A DNA stretch of 64,000 bases from Chitinilyticum piscinae (GCF_015223195.1 NZ_JADFUA010000009.1:1-64000); one strand, 5' to 3'; positions 53,818 to 62,850 are shown, counted from the first letter of the stretch. Program-made: numbers and translations. Notes: a model not told the origin generated them from the letters alone.

Positions 53818-55746
53818 ATGACCGCGCCAAGCTCTGCCTCCCTCCGCGTGCTGTCGCTCATCCCGCCGATGACACAGCTCAATACCCCCTACCCCTCTAC
53901 CGCGTACATAACGGGGTTTCTGAGATCCAGAAGCATACCCGCTCAACAGGAAGACCTGGCGCTGGCGCTGGTGCTGCGGCTGCTATCAAAGGACGGCCTT
54001 GCGCGCGTGCTCGACGCAGTGCTCGACATTCCGAAGAAGCAGCGCAGCCCGGCGCTGCGCTCCTTCATCCATCATTACGAACACTACCAGCGCACCATCG
54101 CGCCGGTGATCGCCTTCCTGCAAGGGCGCGATACCACACTGGCGCACCGCATCGTCAGCCGGAGCTTCCTGCCCGAAGGCCCGCGCTTCGCATCAGTGGA
54201 CGCCTATACCATTGACGACAGCAACGATCCCCTGGCCTGGGCCTTCGGCGCGCTGGGCACGCATGACCGCGCCCGCCATCTGGCGACGCTGTATCTGAAC
54301 GATCTCGCCGATGTGCTGCGCGATGGCATCGATGAACGCTTCGAGTTCGTACGCTACGCCGAATCGCTGGCCATCAGCCAGCCGACCTTCGAGCCGCTGG
54401 CACAAGCACTCGCCGCGCCCCCCAACCTCATCGACCGCGAACTGGCGGAACTGACGCTCGCCGCCCTCTCCCGGCACCAGCCCGATCTGGTCCTGCTCTC
54501 GGTACCCTTCCCCGGCGCGGTGTACGCCGCGTTTCGCATCGCGCAGACGATCAGGGCAAACCACCCGCACATCCGAACCGCGCTGGGTGGCGGCTTTGCC
54601 AATACCGAGCTGCGCGAGCTGAAAGAAGGCCGCGTCTTCGATTATTTCGACTTCGTCACGCTGGATTCGGGCGAACGCCCGCTGCTGGCACTGATCGACC
54701 ACCTGGAGGGCAAACGCAGCGCCGAGCGGCTGGTTCGCACGTTTGTTCGAGAGAACGGCAAGGTCCGCTACATCAACTTCCCCGAGCCGGACGTTCCCTT
54801 CGAGGAATGGGGCGCGCCGACCTGGGACGGGCTGCCGATTCACGACTACCTGTCACTGCTGGACATGCTCAACCCGATGCACCGGCTGTGGAGCGACGGG
54901 CGCTGGAACAAGCTGACCGTCGCGCACGGCTGCTACTGGAAAAAGTGCAGCTTCTGCGACATCACGCTCGACTACATTTCACGCTACGAAACCGCGTCAG
55001 CCGAGATTCTGGTTGATCGCATCGAAGCCATCATTGCGGAAACGGGGCAAACCGGCTTTCACTTCGTCGATGAAGCCGCGCCGCCAAAAATGCTCAAGGC
55101 GCTGGCCGAAGAACTGCTGCGGCGCGGTGTGACGATTTCCTGGTGGGGCAACATCCGTTTCGAAAAATCGTTCACGCCCGAGCTGTGCCAGTTGCTCGCG
55201 GACAGTGGCTGCATCGCCATTTCCGGCGGACTGGAAGTCGCCAGTGACCGCTTGCTTACGCTGATGAAAAAAGGCGTGTCCGTCGAACAGGTCGCGCGCG
55301 TCACCGCTGGCTTCAGTCAGGCAGGCATTCTGGTGCACGCCTACCTGATGTACGGCTTTCCGACGCAGACGCTGCAAGACACTGTCGATGCGCTGGAGTA
55401 TGTGCGGCAGCTGTTTGCCGAGGGCTGCATCCAGTCCGGCTTTTTCCACCGCTTTGCCTGCACCGTGCATTCGCCGGTCGGCAAAAGTCCGGAAGAATAC
55501 GGCGTGAAGCTGATTCCGCTGCCGGAAATCAGCTTCGCGACCAACGACATCGGCTTTATCGACCCGACCGGTGTGGATCACGATGCGCTCGGTCGCGCAC
55601 TCAACAAGGCGCTCTACAATTACATGCACGGGCTGTGTCTGGATGACGACGTGCGCGGCTGGTTTGCCGAATTTGTCGATGCGCGCATCCCGAAACCGCG
55701 CGTGGCGCGCCAGTTCATTGCCCGCGCGCTCGGCCACCCCGGCTAG
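53818..55746 (+). CDS. B12-binding-type radical SAM protein
   Basis: A 642-residue protein with an N-terminal cobalamin-binding-like region (LSLIPPMTQLNTPYPSTAY start; DLVLLSVPFPGAVYAAFRIA and ALGGGFANTELRE, about residues 220-270) and a radical SAM barrel (about 355-560). The cluster motif HGCYWKKCSFCD has CX4CX2C spacing rather than the classical CX3CX2C. GGxE-like GGLEVASDRL and YGFPTQT follow. Substrate unknown. The start codons overlie a partial paired element with AGA, AGA and ATA codons. Confidence 0.85.
   Translation: MTAPSSASLRVLSLIPPMTQLNTPYPSTAYITGFLRSRSIPAQQEDLALALVLRLLSKDGLARVLDAVLDIPKKQRSPALRSFIHHYEHYQRTIAPVIAFLQGRDTTLAHRIVSRSFLPEGPRFASVDAYTIDDSNDPLAWAFGALGTHDRARHLATLYLNDLADVLRDGIDERFEFVRYAESLAISQPTFEPLAQALAAPPNLIDRELAELTLAALSRHQPDLVLLSVPFPGAVYAAFRIAQTIRANHPHIRTALGGGFANTELRELKEGRVFDYFDFVTLDSGERPLLALIDHLEGKRSAERLVRTFVRENGKVRYINFPEPDVPFEEWGAPTWDGLPIHDYLSLLDMLNPMHRLWSDGRWNKLTVAHGCYWKKCSFCDITLDYISRYETASAEILVDRIEAIIAETGQTGFHFVDEAAPPKMLKALAEELLRRGVTISWWGNIRFEKSFTPELCQLLADSGCIAISGGLEVASDRLLTLMKKGVSVEQVARVTAGFSQAGILVHAYLMYGFPTQTLQDTVDALEYVRQLFAEGCIQSGFFHRFACTVHSPVGKSPEEYGVKLIPLPEISFATNDIGFIDPTGVDHDALGRALNKALYNYMHGLCLDDDVRGWFAEFVDARIPKPRVARQFIARALGHPG
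53882..53940 (+). repeat. Possible partial paired element in the radical SAM gene
   Basis: ATAC (53882-53885) and CATACCC (53934-53940) have the exact 59-bp span of the extended form, but the inner GTAT is missing (CCTC at the expected place). The overlying codons are strongly AT-shifted. Listed with low confidence. Confidence 0.3.
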
Positions 55747-55793
55747 CCGCATCCCCGCCCAGAAAGCAAAACACGCAAGCAGGCACCAACCGC

Positions 55794-56243
55794 ATGAACA
55801 AGATTAGCACCCGCAACCATAGTGGCCATAGCCGCTTCGCCGCACATGGTCATGTCGAAGTCTGGGCGGAAGGCCAGCTACTGCGCTATCAGGCCACCGG
55901 CCCTTTCAATCTGGAGCTGCTGCAGGCACTGGATGCCGCCGATCGCGGCCTGATGGCCGCCACCGCGGCCCAGGGACCGTTCGCGATTCTGGCCGAATTC
56001 GCCGGCAGCATTGCAGCAACCCCGGAGGCACTGGCTGCGCTGGAAGGGTCGCTGGCCGCGCAGAATGAAGCCGGGCTGGCAACGGTTGCCGTCGCATATG
56101 TGGTTGATCCACAAGCCGAGGGAGCCGAAGTCATGCGCAGCATTATTGATGCCATCTACGCGCGCCAGCAGTTACGCTTCGGCTGGTTTCAGGATCTAAC
56201 CTCCGCACAGCGCTGGCTCACGGACTGCCTGTCCAGCAAGTAA
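55794..56243 (+). CDS. STAS/SpoIIAA-like small protein
   Basis: A 149-residue protein: the N-terminal region has HGHVEVWAEGQLLRYQATGPFNLELLQALD (about residues 19-48) and a central AILAEFAGSIAATPEALAALEGSLAAQ (about 64-90), a beta/alpha pattern resembling SpoIIAA-like or STAS folds. The C-terminal helix ends RFGWFQDLTSAQRWL. No catalytic motif. 47 nt after the radical SAM gene; possibly same operon. Family assignment is tentative. Confidence 0.6.
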   Translation: MNKISTRNHSGHSRFAAHGHVEVWAEGQLLRYQATGPFNLELLQALDAADRGLMAATAAQGPFAILAEFAGSIAATPEALAALEGSLAAQNEAGLATVAVAYVVDPQAEGAEVMRSIIDAIYARQQLRFGWFQDLTSAQRWLTDCLSSK

Positions 56244-56258
56244 AGGCGCCGGCTCGAC

Positions 56259-56507
56259 TCAGTCTGACCGGGCCTCTTGCAGCCATGCGGCAACGGTATT
56301 GGTCGTCGGAATACGCCCCGAGCACACGAGCTGCTCGTTGATGACCAGCCCCGGTGTGCGCAGGATGTCATATCGCATGATCTCGTCCATCTTGGTTACC
56401 TTGACGATTTCGAACGGAATACCCAACTGCTCGGCGGCTTCAGCCGCAATCTGCGCCAGCTTCTGACAGTTGGCACAGCCCGGACCCAGAATCTTGATGG
56501 TCAGCAT
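56259..56507 (-). CDS. Thioredoxin-like small redox protein
   Basis: An 82-residue protein with a thioredoxin fold and redox-active GPGCANCQKL (CxxC about residues 10-13) and a cis-Pro-like TPGLVI (about 52-57). It matches the short 'redox-active disulfide protein 2' family often next to permeases. GGAGG lies five bases before the chosen ATG. Eleven bases after the adjacent permease gene on the same strand, so co-transcribed with it. Confidence 0.88.
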   Translation of the reverse strand: MLTIKILGPGCANCQKLAQIAAEAAEQLGIPFEIVKVTKMDEIMRYDILRTPGLVINEQLVCSGRIPTTNTVAAWLQEARSD

Positions 56508-56518
56508 ACACACCTCCG

Positions 56519-57967
56519 CTAGTCATGGCCGGCACGCCACCGGGCCCCAAGCCGCAGCAGCACACTCAAACCACTGATGAATAGAGCGATCAGTAAGGCA
56601 AGCCAGGCAACTGATGCGCCGTCAATCCACGCCCCGTAAGTCCAGCCCGCAACCACGCTGAACAGTGCCACCAGCAGCACATACACGGCCGTGCGCACTT
56701 TGCCGATGATGGCCGCAATAACCAGCATGCTCTGCAGCGACAATTCTGGATCCGCCATCAGATAGGCCAGCAAAGGCCCGCGATGCATCCCGAGCTGCAG
56801 GAAAAGATGAGCGATCGGTACCTCGACCAGCGTCGGGAAATACATGAACACGCCGAACAGCACACCGGCCAGATTACCGCTCAGGGTATTGGAGCCAGCC
56901 AGCGTCTGGATCCACTCCGGCCGGATCAGCGGCCGTATCATGCCAAGAACCAGCACGCCAAGCACCAGCAAGGGCATGATCTGCCGGGCAAAACGCCAGG
57001 ATTCCCACAGCCAGTCCTGCAGCGCCTCGGCGCCCAGCCGGCGTGCCGTTAGCCACAGGGCCAGCAACAGCCCCGCCAGCAGCAGCATTCGCAGAGGCAC
57101 GCCCAGTTGCAGCCCCTCAGGCACAGCCTGGACGTTCAGCGATGCCAGCACAATGGTCAGCGCCAGCAGCAGCAGTGCCGCACGTGCCCACGCATTCATG
57201 CCGGCATGGATTCGCTCAAATCCGCGCCAGGCCAGCCCCCCCAGCACCAGCAACAGAAGCACCAGCAAGGCGCCGTGCACACTGATCCCTTCTTCGCCAC
57301 GGGCGGCATCGTGCACCACCCAGACATCCAGCACTGCCTGCCACTGCGCCGCCCCGGCCCAGGGCAGCTTCACAGTGAGCACAGACGTACTGAGCACCGC
57401 CAGTTTCAGTGTTCCAGCCAGCAGCAGCGCCACCCAGAGCAGCAGAAACTGCAGGCCGCTGCGCGCCATCCGTTCATCACCCCGCCGGGCGAATGCATCA
57501 CTGCACACCGCCTGCTCCGCGTCGGGGAAGAGCAGCGCCATGCTCAGCCCGATGCCGATCCCGAACACCAGTGCCAGCAGCAGGCGAGCCAGCGCCAGAT
57601 CCGCACCGATGACGCCTCCGGTATAGACCAGCGCCAGAATATTCGCCGCCGGCGCGAAGAACAGAAAGGTCACCGCCGGCCCCAGCCCAGCCCCCTTGCG
57701 ATAGATTCCGGCAAAGAGCGGCACGATGGTGCATGAACACACCGCCAGCAAGGATCCAGCTGCTGCCGCCGCCGGATAGGCCAGCCCCCCCGGACTCTCA
57801 CGCCCGAGGAAACGGGTCACCACCGATTGCGGAATCAGCGCCGCCATGGCTCCGGCAATGAAAAAGGCCGGCAACAGGCACAGGAGGACGTGGGCTGCCA
57901 GGTAGGCAGCCAGATTCGCCAGCCCGCCATGCAGCAGGGGCGTGAATGCCCCGAGTAGCGCAGACAT
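56519..57967 (-). CDS. UPF0718/ArsP-like permease
   Basis: A 482-residue membrane protein with about ten helices in two halves. The signature GSLLAVCSCTIVPLFAGIYRKGAGLGPAVTFLFFAPA (about residues 71-107, CSCTIVP core) and a second-half VFMYFPTLVEVPIAHLF match UPF0718 permeases, including the organoarsenical exporter ArsP. Substrate unknown here. Paired with a thioredoxin-like gene as in many genomes, suggesting metalloid or thiol-linked substrates. Confidence 0.85.
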   Translation of the reverse strand: MSALLGAFTPLLHGGLANLAAYLAAHVLLCLLPAFFIAGAMAALIPQSVVTRFLGRESPGGLAYPAAAAAGSLLAVCSCTIVPLFAGIYRKGAGLGPAVTFLFFAPAANILALVYTGGVIGADLALARLLLALVFGIGIGLSMALLFPDAEQAVCSDAFARRGDERMARSGLQFLLLWVALLLAGTLKLAVLSTSVLTVKLPWAGAAQWQAVLDVWVVHDAARGEEGISVHGALLVLLLLVLGGLAWRGFERIHAGMNAWARAALLLLALTIVLASLNVQAVPEGLQLGVPLRMLLLAGLLLALWLTARRLGAEALQDWLWESWRFARQIMPLLVLGVLVLGMIRPLIRPEWIQTLAGSNTLSGNLAGVLFGVFMYFPTLVEVPIAHLFLQLGMHRGPLLAYLMADPELSLQSMLVIAAIIGKVRTAVYVLLVALFSVVAGWTYGAWIDGASVAWLALLIALFISGLSVLLRLGARWRAGHD

Positions 57968-58047
57968 AAGCCCTGTTCCTATTGTGGATACTTCAGCTTA
58001 GACCTTCTGCCGCAAAGAGAAATCGTGATCGTCCTCAGCGTGGCCCT

Positions 58048-58106
58048 GGGTATATCCAGCCATACTCAGCAAAATCCTATTCCGGCACATATACAGTGGC
58101 AGGTAT
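58048..58106 (-). repeat. Paired element P14 (59-bp extended form)
   Basis: On the minus strand ATAC (58103-58106), GTAT (58091-58094) and TATACCC (58048-58054). It lies in the gap between the permease and miaA starts, an AT-rich stretch with several nearby GTAT/ATAC repeats. Confidence 0.65.
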
Positions 58107-58173
58107 ATAAAAACTCCAGCCAGTGGCACGACAGGTCTGACTGTCCGGGACGAGAGCTGCTAGCATACGCGCC

Positions 58174-59109
58174 ATGACTGCCCTGCCCCCTGCCGTATTT
58201 CTGATGGGCCCGACTGCCTCGGGCAAAACTGCTGCCGCCATTCATCTGGTCGAATCCGGTCTGCCGGTCGAGTTGATTTCGGTCGACTCGGCACTGGTCT
58301 TCCGCGACATGGATGTTGGTACCGCCAAACCGTCCGCCGATGAACTCGCACGCGCGCCACATCACCTCATCGACATCATCAGTCCCGAGGAAAACTATTC
58401 CGCCGGCCAGTTTCGCGACGATGCACTGCGCTTGATGGCGGAAATCACCGCGCGCGGCAAAATTCCAGTACTGGTGGGCGGCACCATGCTCTACTACAAC
58501 ACGCTGCAGCATGGGATTCACGATCTGCCGCAGGGTGATGCCGCCTTGCGTGCGGAGCTGGAAGCCGAGGCAGCCCGCTTCGGCTGGCCGCATCTGCATG
58601 CCAGATTGGCCGCACTCGACCCGGAAACCGCGGCGCGGCTCAAACCCACCGATTCGCAACGCATCGAACGCGCGATCGAAATCTGCCTGCTGGCCGGCCG
58701 GCCGATGTCGGCGATTCTGGCCGAACCCGGTTGTGCCCCGCTCCCTTACCGGCTGCTGAAAATCGCACTGGAACCGTCCGAGCGAGCCGTACTGCACGAG
58801 CGCATCGCGCAACGTTTTGACCTGATGCTCGCAAGGGGACTCGAAGACGAAGTGCAAGTCCTGCGTGCGAAATACAGTCTTTCACTGGATTTGCCGTCGA
58901 TGCGCTGCGTCGGCTACCGGCAAATGTGGGAATACCTGGACGGCAACTGTGATCGTGAAGAAATGCGCTACCGCGGCATCGTCGCGACACGCCAGCTGTG
59001 CAAGCGCCAGCTGACCTGGCTGCGCGGCATGGATGATGTCGAGCGCATTGATTGTCTGGCCGACGACGTACCGCAGCAGATTGCGGCACGCATCCGCGCT
59101 TTAAGCTGA
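58174..59109 (+). CDS. miaA: tRNA dimethylallyltransferase MiaA
   Basis: A 311-residue enzyme: [14 protein letters not shown] (residues 10-23), [20 protein letters not shown] (about 34-53), [14 protein letters not shown] (about 98-111) and [18 protein letters not shown]. It puts a dimethylallyl group on A37 of UNN-reading tRNAs. Often downstream of mutL; here it stands alone about 8 kb from mutL. Isolated by two intergenic paired elements, P14 upstream and P15 downstream. Confidence 0.96.
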   Translation: MTALPPAVFLMGPTASGKTAAAIHLVESGLPVELISVDSALVFRDMDVGTAKPSADELARAPHHLIDIISPEENYSAGQFRDDALRLMAEITARGKIPVLVGGTMLYYNTLQHGIHDLPQGDAALRAELEAEAARFGWPHLHARLAALDPETAARLKPTDSQRIERAIEICLLAGRPMSAILAEPGCAPLPYRLLKIALEPSERAVLHERIAQRFDLMLARGLEDEVQVLRAKYSLSLDLPSMRCVGYRQMWEYLDGNCDREEMRYRGIVATRQLCKRQLTWLRGMDDVERIDCLADDVPQQIAARIRALS

Positions 59110-59119
59110 TGCATACCGC

Positions 59120-59178
59120 ATACGCCACGGTGTATTTAATGCAAAGTCAATATATAAAATAGTTCCAGCAGCATACCC
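59120..59178 (+). repeat. Paired ATACCC element P15 (59-bp extended form)
   Basis: ATAC (59120-59123), GTAT (59132-59135) and CATACCC (59172-59178), right after the miaA stop codon. An additional CATACC (59112-59117) lies a few bases outside. The rest of the 259-bp gap to marC holds only a small hairpin, AGCGGG/CCCGCT (59226-59241), and AT-rich sequence. Confidence 0.68.
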
Positions 59179-59368
59179 TGAAACTAGCTACTCGCTGCAT
59201 AATCTGCCGCCAGCTCCAGCAGTAGCGGGAAAAACCCGCTCATCACCATACACATGCCTAGTGCCCTCTTGTTTCGCGTAGCAGCAGTGTAGTCGGAAAC
59301 CGGCCATCATAAAAAACAAACAAATTCAAAGTATCAATAGCTATTAGCAATCAAAACACCGGATGCGG

Positions 59369-60055
59369 CTAGGGGCTGGCGGCAACGCGCTGCGGCATGA
59401 AGGTCGGGTCGTGCAACAGATTGCTCACGCCGTTGATAAAAAACTGCACCCCGATGCAGATCAGGAAAAAGCCCATGATGCGCACCACGGCATTGATGCC
59501 GTTTTCGCCCAGCACACGATAGAGTGGCGCGGCGGCCCGCAGCGTCAGCCAGGCAACCCAAGCTGTCAGTGCAATCCCGGCGACCACGCTGGCGTAACCC
59601 AGTAAGAGCGGCATCTCGTTCTGCGCATGCAGGCCGGAGGACATCGAGATCACGACCGCAATCGAGCCGGGGCCGGACAGAAAGGGCATCGCCAGCGGCG
59701 TGAAGGAAATATCGTCCTTGTTATGCGCTTCCTCCTCGGCGGCATTGGTCAGCCCGGCGGGGCGCTCGACCGGAAACAGCATGCGAAAACCGATGAAGCT
59801 GACGATCATTCCGCCGGCAATGCGCAGGCCGGGAATCGAAATGCTGAAGAAATCCATGATCAGCGCCCCGGCCAGAAGGAAAGTGGTGAGGATGCCGGCC
59901 ATGTAATAGCACGCTCGCCGGACTTGGCGGGCACGCTCGGCCTCACTCAGGTGCGCAGTCAGCCCGGGCAATACGCCGACCGAGATCAGCGGATTGCAGA
60001 TGGGCAGCAGCGCCATCAGGGTGCCGAAAATGGTGGTGAAAATGGCAAACAGCAT
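59369..60055 (-). CDS. MarC-family (UPF0056) membrane protein
   Basis: A 228-residue integral membrane protein with about six helices: TIFGTLMALLPICNPLISVGVLPGLT, ACYYMAGILTTFLLAGALIMDFF, FLSGPGSIAVVISMSSG and NAVVRIMGFFLICIGVQFFINGV. It matches MarC/YchE-type proteins, whose function is unsettled. The ATG at 60055 gives family length; the longer reading runs into the sRNA region. Transcribed away from the two sRNA candidates. Confidence 0.9.
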   Translation of the reverse strand: MLFAIFTTIFGTLMALLPICNPLISVGVLPGLTAHLSEAERARQVRRACYYMAGILTTFLLAGALIMDFFSISIPGLRIAGGMIVSFIGFRMLFPVERPAGLTNAAEEEAHNKDDISFTPLAMPFLSGPGSIAVVISMSSGLHAQNEMPLLLGYASVVAGIALTAWVAWLTLRAAAPLYRVLGENGINAVVRIMGFFLICIGVQFFINGVSNLLHDPTFMPQRVAASP

Positions 60056-60118
60056 GGTGAATCCACAACGGGGAACAAGACCGGCTATTGTGCGCTGCAC
60101 GCCTCGCCGATTCCAGAC

Positions 60119-60200
60119 AAAAAAAGACCACCGCACGGGTGGCCTGAATCGGATCAATCAGAGGAGAGATGCAAAGAAGCGTATTGCCTGTCTTGCAGCT
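60119..60200 (-). ncRNA. Candidate sRNA 1 (upstream of marC)
   Basis: On the minus strand a GATAAT box (60207-60212) is followed by about 80 nt containing a 5' stem (TGCAAGA...TCTTTGCA), a single-stranded TCTCTCCT (60162-60169) and a terminator hairpin with CACCCG loop and T tract (60119-60145). TCTCTCCT is complementary to ribosome binding sites. Homologous to sRNA 2, about 190 bp away. Start is estimated from the -10 box. Confidence 0.68.
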
Positions 60201-60302
60201 GAGATCATTATCCATGAGCACCGATCTGGAGGCGTGGCAGAAAGTCACACACTCGCTGCGCAAAATTACCCGAATGTCCTGAGAACTTCGGTGAGACCGG
60301 GC

Positions 60303-60390
60303 AAAAAAAAAAGACCACCGCTCGGGTGGTCTGCAATGACAATCTAGGAGAGAAGCAAGTTCAGCGCGTGTCCGGTGCTGACCTTGCAAT
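60303..60390 (-). ncRNA. Candidate sRNA 2 (sibling of sRNA 1)
   Basis: Same architecture as sRNA 1: GATAAT (60398-60403), about 85 nt with 5' stem (AAGGTCAGC...GCTGAACTT), unpaired TCTCTCCT (60346-60353), and a terminator of 8-bp stem AGACCACC/GGTGGTCT (60312-60332) with T tract (60303-60311). Upstream of both -10 boxes are shared CTGC, GCCTCCA and TAATTTT blocks; neither has a clear -35. Tandem sibling sRNAs with anti-SD loops are known in Neisseria (RcoF/NmsR); homology to those is inference. Confidence 0.7.
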
Positions 60391-60463
60391 GAAGTGCATT
60401 ATCCGTGGAGGCCTAGCAGGTGGCGCCGCACAAAATCACAGCATTTGGTGGGAAAATTACCTG

Positions 60464-61204
60464 TCACCCCAGCGGCTGCTGCACCCAGTCCGCCAGCCGC
60501 TGCGCCAGCTCCCGCCGCCAGCTCAGTCGGGAAAAAGTGTGATCAGCCAGTGGCCAGATTTCGCGGCGGACAAGGGGCAAGGCCTGCGCCAAGGCTGCGC
60601 TGCTGCCGACCGGTACAGCAAGATCGCCCTCGCCATGCACAATCAGCACCGGCAGATCAAGCTCGCCCACCCCCGACAGTGGATCGTTTGCACGCAACTC
60701 CTCCAGCAGCGGCACACCAATCGGCATGCCCAGAAAATCACTGCTGCCATCCACCAGAGGCACCCCTTGCGCATGGGCCTGTGCGACCACATCCGCCAGA
60801 TTCATTGCCGGGGCCAGCAAAACCAGCGACTGCAGCTGCCCCCCGCACGCCGTTGCGGCCTGCAGCGCGACACGACCACCCATGCTGAAACCCAGCAGAT
60901 GCCATTCCAGTTGCGGATAACGCGGCGTCAATTCGCTTAGCAGAAACCGCGTCACCCCGGCCTGCTGGGCAAGCGTGATATCGGCAAAATTGCCGCCACT
61001 CTCCCCGCAACCCGGAAAGTCGAACCGGAACGTCGCAATTCCACGGCCTTCGAGCTGGCGCGCAAGTTCGGCAAAGAAGTACGTGTACTCGATGCGGTTA
61101 CCGGTAAAACCATGCAGCAGCAACAGCCCTTTCCGGGCGCCAGGCGGCAGCTGCACACTGCCGGCAAGGGCAATACCATTCCACTCCAGCTCCAGGAAGT
61201 TCAT
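60464..61204 (-). CDS. Alpha/beta hydrolase
   Basis: A 246-residue alpha/beta hydrolase: oxyanion HGFTGNRIEYTY (about residue 30), nucleophile GFSMGG (Ser about 104), VLIVHGEGDLAVP (Asp about 193) and LADHTFSR (His about 223). The triad is intact. It resembles YqiA/MhpC-type esterases; substrate unknown. GGAGAG precedes the ATG. Divergent from the Na+/H+ antiporter. Confidence 0.9.
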   Translation of the reverse strand: MNFLELEWNGIALAGSVQLPPGARKGLLLLHGFTGNRIEYTYFFAELARQLEGRGIATFRFDFPGCGESGGNFADITLAQQAGVTRFLLSELTPRYPQLEWHLLGFSMGGRVALQAATACGGQLQSLVLLAPAMNLADVVAQAHAQGVPLVDGSSDFLGMPIGVPLLEELRANDPLSGVGELDLPVLIVHGEGDLAVPVGSSAALAQALPLVRREIWPLADHTFSRLSWRRELAQRLADWVQQPLG

Positions 61205-61367
61205 GACGCTCTCCACTCGGTGAATGCACATACTACATCGCCACCAGCCCCCTTTGTTTATCCCGGGCTGCGCATCCGGCGGCCGCAGCAGCTACGGAAA
61301 CTCCCGATGCCGGGCGCAAGCAAACCTACGTACAGTGCGGGTTTACCATGCGTTTCAGGATATTGCC

Positions 61368-62681
61368 GTGAATGCCGTTCTGCTGGCCGTTGCACTGATG
61401 CTCGGCCTCTCGCTCATGCGGGTCAATGTAGTCATCAGCCTGATTGTCAGCGCCGTTGTCGGCGGACTGGCCGGCGGGCTCTCCATCAGCGACACGCTGG
61501 GCGCCTTCCAGAACGGACTGGGAGGCGGTGCCGGCGTAGCGCTCTCCTATGCGCTGCTGGGGGCTTTTGCCATGGCGCTGGCCGAATCCGGACTGCCGCA
61601 TGCACTGGCAGACCGGCTGGCCTTGCTGGTGAAACAGCAAGGTACCGGCGCCCGCGTCAAATGGGGCATCCTGCTGGCGGTGCTGGCAATGGCGATTGCC
61701 TCGCAGAATCTGCTGCCGATCCACATTGCCTTTATCCCGCTGATGCTGCCGCCTCTCCTGTATACGCTGACGCTGTTCAAGGTCGACCGTCGCATGGTGG
61801 CGTGCATCCTGACCTTCGGCCTGATCACCCCCTACATGTGGCTGCCAGTGGGATTTGGGGAAATCTTCCTGAAGCAGATCCTGCTGGGCAATATCGAAAA
61901 GGCAGGTCTGCCCGTGGCCGGCGTCGACGTGATGCATGCCATGCACATACCCGCGCTTGGCATGCTGGTTGGCCTGCTGCTGGCCGTGTTCGTCGCCTAT
62001 CGCAAGCCGCGTAACTACAGTCTGGAAAAGCTGGCGGAAGTCGAACAGGAAAGCCGCCGCTATACGCCGCGATCACTGTGGGTCGCTGGCGCCGCCGTCA
62101 TGGCCACCTTTGCGGTACAGCTGTGGCTGGATTCGATGTTGCTGGGCGCGCTGACCGGCTTTATCGTCTGTGTTGCCGGCGGCGCCGTACCGCTGCGCAA
62201 CGCCGACAGCACCTTTACCGTCGGCATGAAGCTGATGGCCACCATCGGTCTGATCATGATCGCGGCTTCGGGTTTTGCCGAAGTGATGAAGGCCACGGGT
62301 GACGTGGCCCGGCTGGTTAGCCACTCGGTTGCCATGGTCGGCGGCAGCAAAGCCCTTGGCGCGCTGCTGATGCTGCTGGTGGGGCTGATCGTGACTCTGG
62401 GTATCGGCTCGTCGTTTTCCACCGTACCCATCATTGCCACACTGTTTGTACCGCTAGCGATGCAGCTGGGCTTCTCGCCGGTTGCGATTGTCTGTCTCGT
62501 GGGGGTCGCCGGTGCGCTGGGAGACGCCGGCTCACCGGCGTCGGATTCGACATTGGGACCGACCGCCGGCCTGAACGTCGATGGCCAGCACGATCACATG
62601 TGGGATACCGTCGTACCGACATTCATCTTCTACAACCTGCCACTGCTGGTATTCGGCTGGATTGCTGCAATGGTTCTTTGA
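61368..62681 (+). CDS. Na+/H+ antiporter family protein
   Basis: A 437-residue membrane protein with about twelve helices. IPLMLPPLLY, ITPYMWLPVGFGEIFLKQILLGNI, GSSFSTVPIIATLFVPLA and GDAGSPASDSTLGPTAGLN match the Na_H_antiporter family (YuiF-like, NhaC clan). Probably exports Na+ or exchanges an organic acid. Start GTG after AGGAT chosen because the upstream reading lacks a good site and extends into the region opposite the hydrolase. Confidence 0.88.
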   Translation: MNAVLLAVALMLGLSLMRVNVVISLIVSAVVGGLAGGLSISDTLGAFQNGLGGGAGVALSYALLGAFAMALAESGLPHALADRLALLVKQQGTGARVKWGILLAVLAMAIASQNLLPIHIAFIPLMLPPLLYTLTLFKVDRRMVACILTFGLITPYMWLPVGFGEIFLKQILLGNIEKAGLPVAGVDVMHAMHIPALGMLVGLLLAVFVAYRKPRNYSLEKLAEVEQESRRYTPRSLWVAGAAVMATFAVQLWLDSMLLGALTGFIVCVAGGAVPLRNADSTFTVGMKLMATIGLIMIAASGFAEVMKATGDVARLVSHSVAMVGGSKALGALLMLLVGLIVTLGIGSSFSTVPIIATLFVPLAMQLGFSPVAIVCLVGVAGALGDAGSPASDSTLGPTAGLNVDGQHDHMWDTVVPTFIFYNLPLLVFGWIAAMVL

Positions 62682-62683
62682 AA

Positions 62684-62742
62684 GGGTATGGAAGCCTGTA
62701 TTAATGCTATAGAAGCGTTCATGGTAATACCTAGTGACGTAT
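62684..62742 (-). repeat. Paired element P16 (59-bp extended form)
   Basis: On the minus strand ATAC (62739-62742), GTAT (62727-62730) and CATACCC (62684-62690). It begins two bases after the antiporter stop and ends where the terminator stem begins. Confidence 0.7.
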
Positions 62743-62772
62743 AAAAGGCGGGCCAATCGGCCCGCCTTTTTC
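62743..62772. terminator. Terminator after the antiporter gene
   Basis: Stem AAAAGGCGGGCC/GGCCCGCCTTTT with a short loop and T tract follows element P16 directly. Confidence 0.9.
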
Positions 62773-62793
62773 ATTCACGAAACAATACAGTTA

Positions 62794-62822
62794 TTGACAT
62801 TCAAAGTCAGTTTTTGCATAAA
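62794..62822 (+). promoter_or_regulatory. Promoter of the small secreted protein gene
   Basis: TTGACA (62794-62799), a 17-bp spacer and CATAAA (62817-62822), about 30 nt upstream of the start codon. Confidence 0.65.
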
Positions 62823-62850
62823 CTAGGGAAATCCCTGATGCGAGACAACC

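Noticed and set aside
60169-60285. Short plus-strand open frame over sRNA 1, preceded by AGGAGAG
   Set aside because: Not kept in the second copy, and the strong terminators and A tracts point to minus-strand RNA.
61946-61952. CATACCC in the antiporter gene
   Set aside because: The partner box at the fixed distance reads GTCT and the outer box is absent, so it does not meet the spacing rule.
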